DNA of 34,735 nucleotides from an uncultured Lachnospiraceae bacterium (GTDB taxonomy: Bacteria; Bacillota; Clostridia; Lachnospirales; Lachnospiraceae), in the NCBI GenBank assembly GCA_910578885.1, contig CAJTSH010000032.1, positions 1 through 34,735 on the forward strand. Reading direction: 5' to 3'. Under the pieces are notes generated by a model that saw only the letters and a program-made list of their open reading frames with translations, did no database searches and had not been told where the DNA came from. The position numbers were made by a program, and so were the translations under genes. Below, one piece after another: positions 13,965-22,151 of the stretch. How positions within the stretch are numbered: position 1 is the stretch's first letter; each line of letters starts with the position of its first letter.

Positions 13965-16388
13965 ATGAAAATACGAAATAATAACCAGCCGGTGGAAAAG
14001 GATTTAGCCAGAATATACTATAAGAATAACCGCACACAGAACCGGATTCTAGCAGCGGTAATAGCCATATCCATATTTTTGCTCTATTCCGCTTTTTCCA
14101 TTGCCTACGGAAAAATCCGATCCGACTATTTAATCGACGTCCGCGCAATGGGTACGCTCGCCACAGTATCCCTAGAAAACGGCAGTATGAAACAATACAG
14201 ACAGATGGAAGCCCTTCCCTACATTGATACGCTTGGAATCAGGAAAACAGCAATGACTGCAAACTGTCTGGACTTATGGAACGGAAACCTGATTTATCTT
14301 GATGATAACGCATATGAAAAAATGGCAAAGCCGGCCTATACGGATATTGCCGGGCACTATCCCCGGAAGGAAGACGAAATTATGTTTTCCACCGGGTATC
14401 TTTTACAGATGGGAATCAGCAGCCCGAAGCTTGATATGCCGATTACCCTTAATCTTAAGGCTTCTGACGGGACGAATGAAACAAAAGAGTTTCGCCTCTG
14501 CGGGTATTTCACAGATTACATTGATCCTGCCATTAACGAGCCGGAGGCATATATATCAAAAGACTTTATTGACAAAAGAAATATCTCCCCGTTCCCTGCC
14601 GATAAAATTCTGGCGATTCACAGCAGCCTACGGGAAGGAAAACGGATTGAGAACAGTTTGTATTCCGACCTTGAGATGGAATATGATTCACAGCAGGTCT
14701 TTGGCGAAAACCCAATGGTTCTGCAGAGCGTAAGGGGTGTGTTCGGAAGCATTCCGATTGCAGCATGCAGCGCCGCAATCGTTGTACTCTCTGCTTTCAT
14801 GCTCATTTACAATGTAATATCTATTTCCGTCGGAAAGGAAATTCAGGAATACGGTCTGCTCAAGGTCCTTGGAACGACAAACAGACAGTTAAAACGCATG
14901 GCTTACCGGCAGAACATATGGAATATTGCAAAAGGAATTCTGTTCGGCCAAACTGCGGGAGCCATTTTCGTAAAACTTTTTCTTGGCTCTATCTTACAGC
15001 ATTTATATATGAAGGGACTGGGAAAAAGCGACGTCAGCGGATTTTATCCCCTGTTTCTCGTTCTGGTCTCTGTACTGATATCCGCAACTGCTTTTTTTGC
15101 AGGACGGCTTGCATTGAAGCAAGTCATAAAATGGAATGCTATTGATTCGGTCAGATACGTTCATGCCGATATTTCCTACCCAAAGAAAAAAATCGAAACA
15201 AAAAGCAATACGACAATTACAAAATTGGCATGGCGGAATATCACAAGAGTGAAAAAGCGTTTTATCATCAGCCTGGTTTCCATAACCTTAGGATGCATCA
15301 CAGCTTTAGGCGCAGCCGTCATTATGGCAGGAACCGACATCAGCAATGAGATAAATGAACTGCCTGATTTTCAGATGGGCATACTATCCGGTATCTTTCG
15401 TTTTCCTGATAAGGTTCCCTCAGAAATCAATGACCAGACGCAATGGCTCTCGCCGGCAAATCTGGACATTATTTTAAATATGGAAGGCATAGAGAAGGAA
15501 TCGATCAAATGCGTCAGAGGAAGTTATGCGGTGATTGATTTTAATCAGGATCCGGCACTTTTGCTGAGAAAAGAATCTATTGACTACAGCGACGAAACTG
15601 TTGTTTTTGCAACACTGCAGATTGTCGATGAAGCTTATCTGGCACAATTAGAACAGTATGTTTCAGATTGCTCAGCAGCCGCCGATATCGACAGCGTAAG
15701 AAACGGTTCCGGATGTATTCTACTGCACTATCATGAGCTGTCCAAGGTTTTAAACGACAAAGCAGCGGACGTTTTGGGAATGCCCATTCATTTCTATTCC
15801 CTTGATGCCTGCGGCGCTGACAGTATGAACGCATATGAAAAAGGTTCGCTTGACTGCTCCGGTTATTTAGATTTCACAGACGAAGCCTTCCCGAAGCTCC
15901 AGACAACATCACTGGGGAATAAAACAAATTATTTTATTATGACGCAAGAGGCTTTTGAGCATCTTGGCTTTCCGGAAAAAATCTTTGATATTTCCTTTGA
16001 TGCCTCTGACCATTACAAAACCGAAATTCATCAGAAGCTTTCACAGATTGTTCAGAACGAAAACAAAGCCAGCGCAATGATGGACACCTTTTACCTCAGT
16101 GCAAATTACACGCTCTTGCTGGAACATAAAGACAGGATCTATACCGCCAACATCATTTTGGGCGTACTAATCGCCGTCATCCTGCTTAATGGTATTACTA
16201 ATTATGCCGCTACCCTGCTTGCAAACCAGACAATGCGCAAAAAACTTTTATACTTTCAGTTTTTCTATCCATGGCAGGCTATGCTGGTTCTGGGAATCCT
16301 GCTGTTATTGATATGTCTGGCGCTCGCAGGAATCATGTATCGCACAAACAGGAAGCAGACGATGCGTGAACGGCTCTCCTTATTATAA
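13965..16388 (+). CDS. FtsX-type ABC transporter permease with a deleted last module
   Basis: A MacB/BceB-like permease of about 807 residues. I start at ATG 13965 (GAGGAG upstream); GTG 13956 is less likely. Order: an N-terminal membrane segment, an extracellular region, a first FtsX module (about 250-395) with IQEYGLLKVLGTTNRQL between its helices, a further membrane segment (FIISLVSITLGCITALGA), a long extracellular domain, then the last FtsX module. In that last module the helix NIILGVLIAVILLNGITNY is followed by QTMRKK and then at once by FYPWQAMLVLGILLLL; the cytoplasmic LLxxIGMT-type loop and the middle helix present in the first module are missing. The partner ATPase lacks Walker A. 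The frame is open but the transporter is probably dead. Confidence 0.75.
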   Translation: MKIRNNNQPVEKDLARIYYKNNRTQNRILAAVIAISIFLLYSAFSIAYGKIRSDYLIDVRAMGTLATVSLENGSMKQYRQMEALPYIDTLGIRKTAMTANCLDLWNGNLIYLDDNAYEKMAKPAYTDIAGHYPRKEDEIMFSTGYLLQMGISSPKLDMPITLNLKASDGTNETKEFRLCGYFTDYIDPAINEPEAYISKDFIDKRNISPFPADKILAIHSSLREGKRIENSLYSDLEMEYDSQQVFGENPMVLQSVRGVFGSIPIAACSAAIVVLSAFMLIYNVISISVGKEIQEYGLLKVLGTTNRQLKRMAYRQNIWNIAKGILFGQTAGAIFVKLFLGSILQHLYMKGLGKSDVSGFYPLFLVLVSVLISATAFFAGRLALKQVIKWNAIDSVRYVHADISYPKKKIETKSNTTITKLAWRNITRVKKRFIISLVSITLGCITALGAAVIMAGTDISNEINELPDFQMGILSGIFRFPDKVPSEINDQTQWLSPANLDIILNMEGIEKESIKCVRGSYAVIDFNQDPALLLRKESIDYSDETVVFATLQIVDEAYLAQLEQYVSDCSAAADIDSVRNGSGCILLHYHELSKVLNDKAADVLGMPIHFYSLDACGADSMNAYEKGSLDCSGYLDFTDEAFPKLQTTSLGNKTNYFIMTQEAFEHLGFPEKIFDISFDASDHYKTEIHQKLSQIVQNENKASAMMDTFYLSANYTLLLEHKDRIYTANIILGVLIAVILLNGITNYAATLLANQTMRKKLLYFQFFYPWQAMLVLGILLLLICLALAGIMYRTNRKQTMRERLSLL

Positions 16389-16406
16389 TTATAACTATTC
16401 AGACTC

Positions 16407-16441
16407 CATGGAAAGGAACAGTCTGACACTTCCTTTCCATG
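16407..16441. repeat. Perfect 12-bp inverted repeat between convergent genes
   Basis: CATGGAAAGGAA (16407-16418) and TTCCTTTCCATG (16430-16441) pair perfectly around 11 nt, between the permease stop and the rubrerythrin stop. Neither flank has a U-tract, so it may terminate weakly in both directions or be a recognition site. Confidence 0.5.
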
Positions 16442-16535
16442 CGGGTAATCCCCCTCAGCCACAGACAACACTTCCTTAGAGATGTATAACATTTACCGGC
16501 ACGTCTGTGGCATGGGGTTAAATCGTTATTCCTAT

Positions 16536-17075
16536 TTAATAATTCTCTGCTTTCACCTGGAAGTAGCTCTGCGGATGGCTGCATACCGGACATACCTCCG
16601 GCGCCTTCTTTCCTACACAAATATGCCCGCAGTTCGCACACTGCCAGATGACGTCTCCATCCTTAGAGAACACCAAATCGCCCTCGATATTTGCAAGCAG
16701 CTTACGGTATCTCTCCTCATGCTCCTTCTCAATAGCTGCAACGCCTTCAAACAAATCTGCAATCTCATCAAAGCCTTCTTCTCTTGCCTCTTTTGCAAAG
16801 GATGCATACATATCCGTCCACTCGTAGTTCTCGCCCTCTGCGGCTTCCTTGAGGTTCTCTACCGTAGAGCCGATTCCGCCGTTTAAGAGCTTATACCACA
16901 TCTTTGCATGCTCCTTCTCATTCGCAGCGGTTTCCTCAAAAATCGCAGCAATCTGCACATATCCATCCTTCTTCGCCTTGGATGCAAAATATGTATACTT
17001 ATTCCTCGCCTGTGACTCTCCCGCAAATGCTGCCATCAGATTCTTCTCCGTCTTTGTGCCTTTTAAATCTGCCAT
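16536..17075 (-). CDS. rbr: Rubrerythrin
   Basis: A 179-residue cytoplasmic diiron peroxidase of anaerobes. The ferritin-like domain (residues 1 to about 140) carries the ligand motifs EsQARNKY, EETAANEKEHA, EGENYEW and EVAAIEKEHEERY-like sequence (EGVAAIEKEHEERY). The C-terminal rubredoxin domain has CANCGHICVGKKAPEVCPVC, four cysteines for iron. The protein reduces hydrogen peroxide using rubredoxin-type electrons, complementing the superoxide reductase at 10833. An AAAAGGAG site precedes the ATG. A good sigma-A-type promoter lies upstream, sharing a short divergent region with the MalY/PatB-like gene. Confidence 0.95.
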   Translation of the reverse strand: MADLKGTKTEKNLMAAFAGESQARNKYTYFASKAKKDGYVQIAAIFEETAANEKEHAKMWYKLLNGGIGSTVENLKEAAEGENYEWTDMYASFAKEAREEGFDEIADLFEGVAAIEKEHEERYRKLLANIEGDLVFSKDGDVIWQCANCGHICVGKKAPEVCPVCSHPQSYFQVKAENY

Positions 17076-17124
17076 ATCTTTTCTCCTTTTCGTCTTAATA
17101 AGAATCTCTCGTACTTTGCCCTCT

Positions 17125-17154
17125 ATTATATCGAAAGGAAATGTATTCCGTCAA
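17125..17154 (-). promoter_or_regulatory. Promoter of the rubrerythrin gene
   Basis: On the minus strand TTGACG (17154-17149) and TATAAT (17130-17125) are separated by 18 bp, followed by AAGGAG and the ATG. It is close to the vegetative consensus. Confidence 0.75.
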
Positions 17155-17161
17155 TCTCTTC

Positions 17162-17190
17162 TTGACATTTTCACTCTTCTCCTGTAATAT
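17162..17190 (+). promoter_or_regulatory. Promoter of the MalY/PatB-like gene
   Basis: TTGACA (17162-17167) and TAATAT (17185-17190) are separated by exactly 17 bp, 35 bp before the start codon. It is divergent from the rubrerythrin promoter, with 7 bp between the two -35 boxes. Confidence 0.75.
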
Positions 17191-17225
17191 ATTTCCTATA
17201 ATTTCACTATGATTTGGAGGCTTTT

Positions 17226-18407
17226 ATGGACAGAGATTTTCAGAAGGTCATAGACCGTCATCACACAAATTCCTTAAAATATGACTTTGCCGCTTCAAAC
17301 GGAAAACCGCAGGACATTCTCCCTATGTGGGTTGCAGATATGGATTTCCAGTCTCCTTCAGCAGTCAGCAAAAAGTTAGAAGAAATCAGCCGTTTTGGCA
17401 TTTACGGCTACAGTGACAATCAAGATTCCTATTATGCTTCCGTCACCGGCTGGTATTCCTCACGCTTCGGCTGGGAGACGAAGCAGGAATGGATTCTTAG
17501 GACTCCCGGCATCATCTTTGCTATTTCCGCCGCAATCCGCGCCCTGACTATGCCCGGGGACGCCGTGATGATTCAGCAGCCTGTCTACTATCCGTTTTCT
17601 TCAATTATTTTGAACAACCATCGGAAGAAAATAAACAGTCCGTTGGTATCCGAAAACGGATTCTACCGGATGAATTTTGATGATATAGAACAAAAAATCA
17701 TTGAAAACGATGTCAGATTATTCATCCTGTGCAGCCCGCACAATCCTGTAGGGCGGGTTTGGACGAAAGAAGAGCTAGTAACCCTCGGAAGACTCTGCCT
17801 GAAATACGGCGTAACCGTAATCAGTGATGAAATCCACAGTGACTTCATTTATCCGGGACATATACACACAATTTTTGCTTCCATTTCGGAGGAATTTGCA
17901 GACTGTTCCATCATCTGTACTTCTCCGAGCAAGACTTTTAATCTTGCCGGACTGCAGACCTCAAATATTTTTATTCCAAACCCTGATATCCGAAAGAAGG
18001 TTGCATCAGAAATCTACGCCACAGGGTTTGACGAACTTAATATCTTCGGTCTTGCCGCCTGCGAAGCTGCTTACTGCGAAGGCGAAAACTGGTTATCTGA
18101 GTTGAAGGACTATCTACTTGGCAATCTGGATTACCTGCGCGCCTATCTGCATGAAAATCTTCCTCTGATACGCCTTGTAGAACCGGAAGGCACGTATCTC
18201 GCATGGCTGGATTTTTCCGCCCTGCCCGCTTCCGACAAAGAGCGCCGCACCGTCTTAGAGCAGACCGGAAAGCTCTGGTTCGATGCCGGAACTATGTTCG
18301 GAGAAGAGGGCAGCGGATATGAGCGCATCAACATCGCCTGCCCCCGCCCCACTCTTAAAGAGGCAATGCGGCGGCTTTCTCTTGCCTATGATGCGCTGCA
18401 GCAGTAA
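17226..18407 (+). CDS. MalY/PatB-family pyridoxal-phosphate C-S lyase (cystathionine beta-lyase type)
   Basis: A 393-residue fold-type I aminotransferase-like enzyme. ATG 17226 is chosen because TTTGGAGG lies 5 nt upstream; an in-frame TTG at 17214 overlaps that site. Visible are WVADMDF (35-41) near the N-terminus, CSPHNPVGR (169-177), SDEIHSDF (200-207), and the PLP lysine K236 in SPSKTFNLAG. These are typical of MalY/PatB, which splits cystathionine or cysteine S-conjugates into pyruvate, ammonia and a thiol; some members act as aminotransferases. It is a single-gene unit with its own promoter and a hairpin terminator immediately downstream. The exact substrate is not determinable. Confidence 0.9.
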   Translation: MDRDFQKVIDRHHTNSLKYDFAASNGKPQDILPMWVADMDFQSPSAVSKKLEEISRFGIYGYSDNQDSYYASVTGWYSSRFGWETKQEWILRTPGIIFAISAAIRALTMPGDAVMIQQPVYYPFSSIILNNHRKKINSPLVSENGFYRMNFDDIEQKIIENDVRLFILCSPHNPVGRVWTKEELVTLGRLCLKYGVTVISDEIHSDFIYPGHIHTIFASISEEFADCSIICTSPSKTFNLAGLQTSNIFIPNPDIRKKVASEIYATGFDELNIFGLAACEAAYCEGENWLSELKDYLLGNLDYLRAYLHENLPLIRLVEPEGTYLAWLDFSALPASDKERRTVLEQTGKLWFDAGTMFGEEGSGYERINIACPRPTLKEAMRRLSLAYDALQQ

Positions 18408-18417
18408 AATAATTGCA

Positions 18418-18449
18418 TAGGAAACGGCAAATTTATTTGTCGTTTCCTA
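18418..18449. terminator. Bidirectional terminator, copy 1 of a dispersed 32-bp palindrome
   Basis: A near-perfect palindrome, TAGGAAACGGCAAAT / ATTTGTCGTTTCCTA, between the convergent MalY/PatB-like and deacetylase genes, 10 bp from each stop. The same 32-bp unit recurs at 33340-33371 with 30 of 32 positions identical. Confidence 0.7.
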
Positions 18450-18459
18450 CAGCTCCTTC

Positions 18460-19308
18460 CTAACGTACTTTCTCCGTTTCCTCCACACTTACAGTCCCAT
18501 CTTCTGTCAGATCTGACAGGGGATGGAAGGTATATCCCATTTCCTCCCATTTCGTCAGCAGTTCATCCAAAATCTCCCCGTTCGTCTTTGAGGTACTATG
18601 TAAGAGTACGATTGCGCCGGGATGAATCCTTTTCAGCAGTTTATCAAACGCCTCCTCCTTCGTGGGCTGCTTATCCTCATACCAATCCACATAGGCAAGG
18701 CTCCAGAAAAACGTATGGTATCCCAGCTTCTTTGCCATCTCCAGATTCTTCGTGCTGTATTTCCCTTGCGGCGGACGGTAATATTTCATCAGCTCCTGAC
18801 CGGTAATCTGTTCATACAGCGCCGCCACATCATCCACTTCCTTCTGGAAACTTGTCATATCTGCAATAGATGACATATCCGGATGGTGGTATGTATGGTT
18901 TCCGACCGCATGACCTTCTGCCGCCATGCGCTTTACGATTTCCGGACTCGTTTCCAGAAAATGCCCCACAACAAAAAAGGTTCCGGGTGCATTGTGTTTC
19001 TTTAGTGCATCCAGAATCTTTTCCGTGTTACCGTTCTCATAGCCGCAGTCAAAGGTCAGATAAATATTCTTTGATGTGCCGTCGCCCACATAGTAAGCAT
19101 CATTTTTTTTCAATTCCTCCGCCGATACATTTCCGGTCGGCTGGGTTCCCTCCGCTCCAAAGCCAAGTCCCCAGTTATCCGCCTGCGGAATAATGGTATA
19201 GGTGCTCTCCCATTTATCCACCGCCATACCGACTCCTCTTCCTGCAATAAATACCATGACAAGAAGCGTCGCAATCCATATCCATTTCTTTTTTTCCTGT
19301 TTCATCAC
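18460..19308 (-). CDS. pdaA: Polysaccharide deacetylase, PdaA-like (peptidoglycan de-N-acetylase)
   Basis: A 282-residue NodB-domain protein. The N-terminal membrane anchor or signal segment is at residues about 8-28 (WIWIATLLVMVFIAG). The metal-site motifs are LTFDCGYEN (motif 1), GNHTYHHPD (motif 2, H-x3-H), YYRPPQGKYS (motif 3), WSLAYVDW (motif 4) and AIVLLHSTSK (motif 5). TFDCGYEN and the motif 3 and 4 forms match PdaA, the enzyme that deacetylates muramic acid for spore cortex muramic-delta-lactam synthesis. Start: GTG 19308 with AGGAAAG upstream, or ATG 19305. It lies convergent to the MalY/PatB-like gene. Its presence suggests a spore-forming lineage, though not proof of sporulation. 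Confidence 0.88.
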   Translation of the reverse strand: MMKQEKKKWIWIATLLVMVFIAGRGVGMAVDKWESTYTIIPQADNWGLGFGAEGTQPTGNVSAEELKKNDAYYVGDGTSKNIYLTFDCGYENGNTEKILDALKKHNAPGTFFVVGHFLETSPEIVKRMAAEGHAVGNHTYHHPDMSSIADMTSFQKEVDDVAALYEQITGQELMKYYRPPQGKYSTKNLEMAKKLGYHTFFWSLAYVDWYEDKQPTKEEAFDKLLKRIHPGAIVLLHSTSKTNGEILDELLTKWEEMGYTFHPLSDLTEDGTVSVEETEKVR

Positions 19309-19435
19309 ATCTTATAGCTTTCCTAATCTTTATCTAACTATATGATGTTTTTGTCTGATTCATGCTTTCCTTATGATTCACGGTCTGCCGCCGCCAGACA
19401 CAAAGCCAGTTGCACGGTATCATGTGAACAGGAAC

Positions 19436-21157
19436 CTACTTTACCTTTGCCAGATATCCTGACAGATTAAAATCACGGATACCCATATCTTTTGTCAGTC
19501 CATCCATCCTGTAAATATAAATACTTCTCCAATTCTCCTTGAAATATTCTTTCTTCTGTTTTTCCTCTTCGCCATAATCATAGTACTCATAACTTCTGGC
19601 GTAGAACCAATTGAACTCCCCGCTCCGCTCCAGATAGTCCTCTTCATCCCAGTTCTCATATGCCTTCAGCGCCTCTTCTTTCATAATCACGGGCGCAGCA
19701 TCCGATCCCAGCTCTTTCGCCAAGAATTCCACGTCGTCATAGACTGGCGTATGCCGGAAAAATTCATACTGATTTCCTTTCTCCATGTTTTCGGTGTTTA
19801 CCTTCGCAATCCAGTAATCCGGTCTTGCAAAGCTAAGAAGGAGATAAGAGCATGTTACCACAACGACACTGTAACGGAACAGTGGAAACTCCTTTTTAAT
19901 GATACTGAGCAGCACACCCACAAATAAGAGTGCAATGACCGCCAATGACCACAGCACGAAAATCCTCAAAAAAGTCAGATATTTGTACTGAATATACAAA
20001 ATCATGCGCAGCGCACTTGACGCCGTCATGATATAGGTACAGCCTGTAATGACGCACAGCAGCGCTTTTAGCAGCTTACTCTCCCGGAAACGGTACATGC
20101 CGAGCAGTACTATGACTAAATTTAAAATACATACAAACAACAATTGGAAGAAACCGCTTCTTGCATACTGGCTATAACTCATACCCTTCGGAAGCGTAAG
20201 CTGGCCTAACGCCCCTCCCACAAAGAGATAACGGATCTGAATCCAGCAGAAAAGTACATATATCACAGACAATACCAGTGCGACAGTAATTGCGACTGCC
20301 GGCTCATAGCAGACTCTATTTCCAACCTCTTCCTTGATTTCCCGATGGCTCAAATATGCCACAAGCATATATGCCACAAAGAATACAGCGCCTGTCAGCA
20401 GGACAATTTTTATCGTATTCTGGATCATACTGATTTCGGAATCTGCCGAAAACATCTGTACAAAGAAATCTGCAAATACAGCGTCCGCCCCTGCCAAAAG
20501 AAGCAGCACTATCAGCACAAGCGGCATACAGATCGCCAGTCCGAGCATGATATATTTTATCTGCCCGTTTTTCTTATCACCCTGCTGTACATCCTGCAGC
20601 CTCCGATATGCGATTCCGTCTGATACCGGTTTTCCAATATAGAAAAGCGACATGAAGATTGTCGTAAAAAATGCTCCCGTATACTTTGAAAAATCCCACT
20701 GTTTATCCTCATAGACCGTATGAAGCAAAAAGCAGATAACTAACAGAAAAATTCCAATTTTATTTAACGTAATAATCCGCTGATCTCCCGTCAGAAACGT
20801 GGATATCCCCAAAAGCTCAATCGCCACAAGATACCAAAAGCTTTTCTTCTTGAAAGCGATTCCAAGCCACTGAAAGCACCAGTAGAAATACATGATTGTA
20901 CCCGCCGTAAAAATCGGAAATGTAATTCCGTTTCCATTCTGGTACAGACACAACGTATAAAAGAAAGCGTATCCGAGTGTAAGCAGTGCAAATCTGGGAT
21001 AGCCGCGAACCATAGGCTCTTGCAGCGCTGCCGCCTGTTCTGATTTCTTCCCTGCTGAACCCTCGTCTGATTTTTCCCCGCCTTCCTGAGTTTGCACTAT
21101 GATTTCCGTTTCCACTTTTTGGTCTATTCGTTCTTCCCTGATTTGCTTTTCATCCAT
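19436..21157 (-). CDS. DUF4173-like polytopic membrane protein
   Basis: A 573-residue protein. A charged, low-complexity N-terminus (residues 1-50, rich in E, K, Q) is followed by ten or more membrane helices (about 53-460). The soluble C-terminal part contains WIAKVNTENMEKG and YEFFRHTPVYDDVEFLAKELG, then an acidic, Tyr-rich stretch (EYYDYGEEEKQKKEYFKENW) and the tail FNLSGYLAKV. The membrane core plus the AK.N motif before an extracytoplasmic tail matches DUF4153/DUF4173 proteins, function unknown. An AAGGAGG site precedes the ATG. It lies 73 bp after a YozG-like HTH gene and the DUF2975 gene; this trio recurs in Firmicutes (recalled, not searched). Confidence 0.75.
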   Translation of the reverse strand: MDEKQIREERIDQKVETEIIVQTQEGGEKSDEGSAGKKSEQAAALQEPMVRGYPRFALLTLGYAFFYTLCLYQNGNGITFPIFTAGTIMYFYWCFQWLGIAFKKKSFWYLVAIELLGISTFLTGDQRIITLNKIGIFLLVICFLLHTVYEDKQWDFSKYTGAFFTTIFMSLFYIGKPVSDGIAYRRLQDVQQGDKKNGQIKYIMLGLAICMPLVLIVLLLLAGADAVFADFFVQMFSADSEISMIQNTIKIVLLTGAVFFVAYMLVAYLSHREIKEEVGNRVCYEPAVAITVALVLSVIYVLFCWIQIRYLFVGGALGQLTLPKGMSYSQYARSGFFQLLFVCILNLVIVLLGMYRFRESKLLKALLCVITGCTYIMTASSALRMILYIQYKYLTFLRIFVLWSLAVIALLFVGVLLSIIKKEFPLFRYSVVVVTCSYLLLSFARPDYWIAKVNTENMEKGNQYEFFRHTPVYDDVEFLAKELGSDAAPVIMKEEALKAYENWDEEDYLERSGEFNWFYARSYEYYDYGEEEKQKKEYFKENWRSIYIYRMDGLTKDMGIRDFNLSGYLAKVK

Positions 21158-21171
21158 TTTTTCCTCCTTCT

Positions 21172-21188
21172 GGCGTGCTTTTCACGCC
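21172..21188. repeat. Intercistronic hairpin before the DUF4173-like gene
   Basis: GGCGTG (21172-21177) and CACGCC (21183-21188) form a perfect 6-bp stem with a 5-nt loop, a few bases upstream of the ribosome binding site of the DUF4173-like gene. It may modulate translation or mRNA processing within the operon. Confidence 0.35.
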
Positions 21189-21230
21189 AACCATGTAGAT
21201 TTTGAAGTTTTACTTCCAAACTATATCCTC

Positions 21231-21488
21231 CTATGATTGTTCCAGTTTCTCTGACCGGTCGTCTCTTAACTCCATACCTTCCCCGTCCGGTACATACTCT
21301 AAAATATCTCCCGGCTGGCAAGAGAGCGCCTTACAAACGGCGTCCAGCGTGGATAACCTGATTGCCTTCGCCTTGTTATTCTTTAAAATAGACAGATTCG
21401 CCAGCGTAATGTCCACTTCACCCGCAAGCTCGGTCAGCCCCTTCTGCCGCTGCGCCATTACCACATCCAAATGAATTCTTATCGCCAT
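21231..21488 (-). CDS. YozG-like Cro/CI-type helix-turn-helix regulator
   Basis: An 85-residue protein made almost entirely of one Xre-type HTH domain: MAQRQKGLTELAGEVDIT, then LANLSILKNNKAKAIRLSTL, then DAVCKALSCQPGDILEY. The sequence LSILKNNKAKAIR..TLDAVCKAL.CQPGDIL is typical of YozG-like regulators, which are usually encoded beside a DUF2975 membrane protein as here (10 bp apart). GGGAGG precedes the ATG. It may respond to a membrane signal through the DUF2975 partner or autoregulate the operon; both are inference. Confidence 0.85.
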   Translation of the reverse strand: MAIRIHLDVVMAQRQKGLTELAGEVDITLANLSILKNNKAKAIRLSTLDAVCKALSCQPGDILEYVPDGEGMELRDDRSEKLEQS

Positions 21489-21498
21489 ATCCGCCTCC

Positions 21499-21945
21499 CT
21501 AGATTGTCAAATCATTTTCCTGTTTATAGATGACCGCTTTCTCAAACACCTGCGACAAGACCTTGCTGAACAGCCCTGCAATCACAAACACAAGAAACAC
21601 GACAAAAATCGCAGGCGTGAGATACATAAACGCTCGAAAGCAAGTCACTGCCGCAATCAGAAAGCTGTAATTTCCCATCCGGCGCAGGCTGACGACATTA
21701 TCCATCCTAAAACAATCGTCCGCCAGAACAGTGCAAAACATCCGGCGCAGCTCCCCGATAATCAGCACTGCAAGGATGCCGGACAGAAAGAATAAGATTA
21801 ACTGGGCTGCATAATATCTTTCAAAGTATGAATTGATCCTTCCATAGAGCCTAATGCTGATTGGCAGGGTCGCCGTTACCGCCAGCCCGCCCCAGTACAT
21901 GATATCTAAAATCACTTTTGTAAATCGGGTTATTTTACTTTCCAT
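21499..21945 (-). CDS. DUF2975-family membrane protein
   Basis: A 148-residue protein with four hydrophobic segments: ILDIMYWGGLAVTATLPISI, LILFFLSGILAVLIIGELRR, a third around YSFLIAAVTCFRAFMYL and a fourth, IFVVFLVFVIAGLFSKVL. The IIGELRRMF and GLFSKVLSQVFEKAVIYKQENDLTI blocks are DUF2975 hallmarks. I start at ATG 21945, with GGGGAAG just upstream; the open frame extends to 22035 without support. It is the first gene of the DUF2975/HTH/DUF4173 unit. The function is unknown; it may be a membrane sensor for the HTH protein. Confidence 0.85.
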   Translation of the reverse strand: MESKITRFTKVILDIMYWGGLAVTATLPISIRLYGRINSYFERYYAAQLILFFLSGILAVLIIGELRRMFCTVLADDCFRMDNVVSLRRMGNYSFLIAAVTCFRAFMYLTPAIFVVFLVFVIAGLFSKVLSQVFEKAVIYKQENDLTI

Positions 21946-22102
21946 TTTCTTCCCCTTTCGAAAATCTATTTTCCCTGTTTTCCACAATATACCACCCGAT
22001 TTATCGAAAGTCAATCTGTTTTTATCGTTTTTCAATAAATTTTTATTGTTATTCAGAAATTCTTAAGAAAAAGTAGCTTTCCGCATTTTTCTGAATTCTA
22101 TA

Positions 22103-22145
22103 CAAAAGCGGGACTGCCACACGAATATTCGTGTGACAGCCCCGC
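22103..22145 (-). terminator. Intrinsic terminator after the MerR-family regulator gene
   Basis: A long GC-rich inverted repeat (GCGGGACTGCCACACGAAT against ATTCGTGTGACAGCCCCGC) begins a few bases after the MerR stop codon. On the minus strand it is followed by TTTT. Confidence 0.85.
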
Positions 22146-22151
22146 CTTTGA

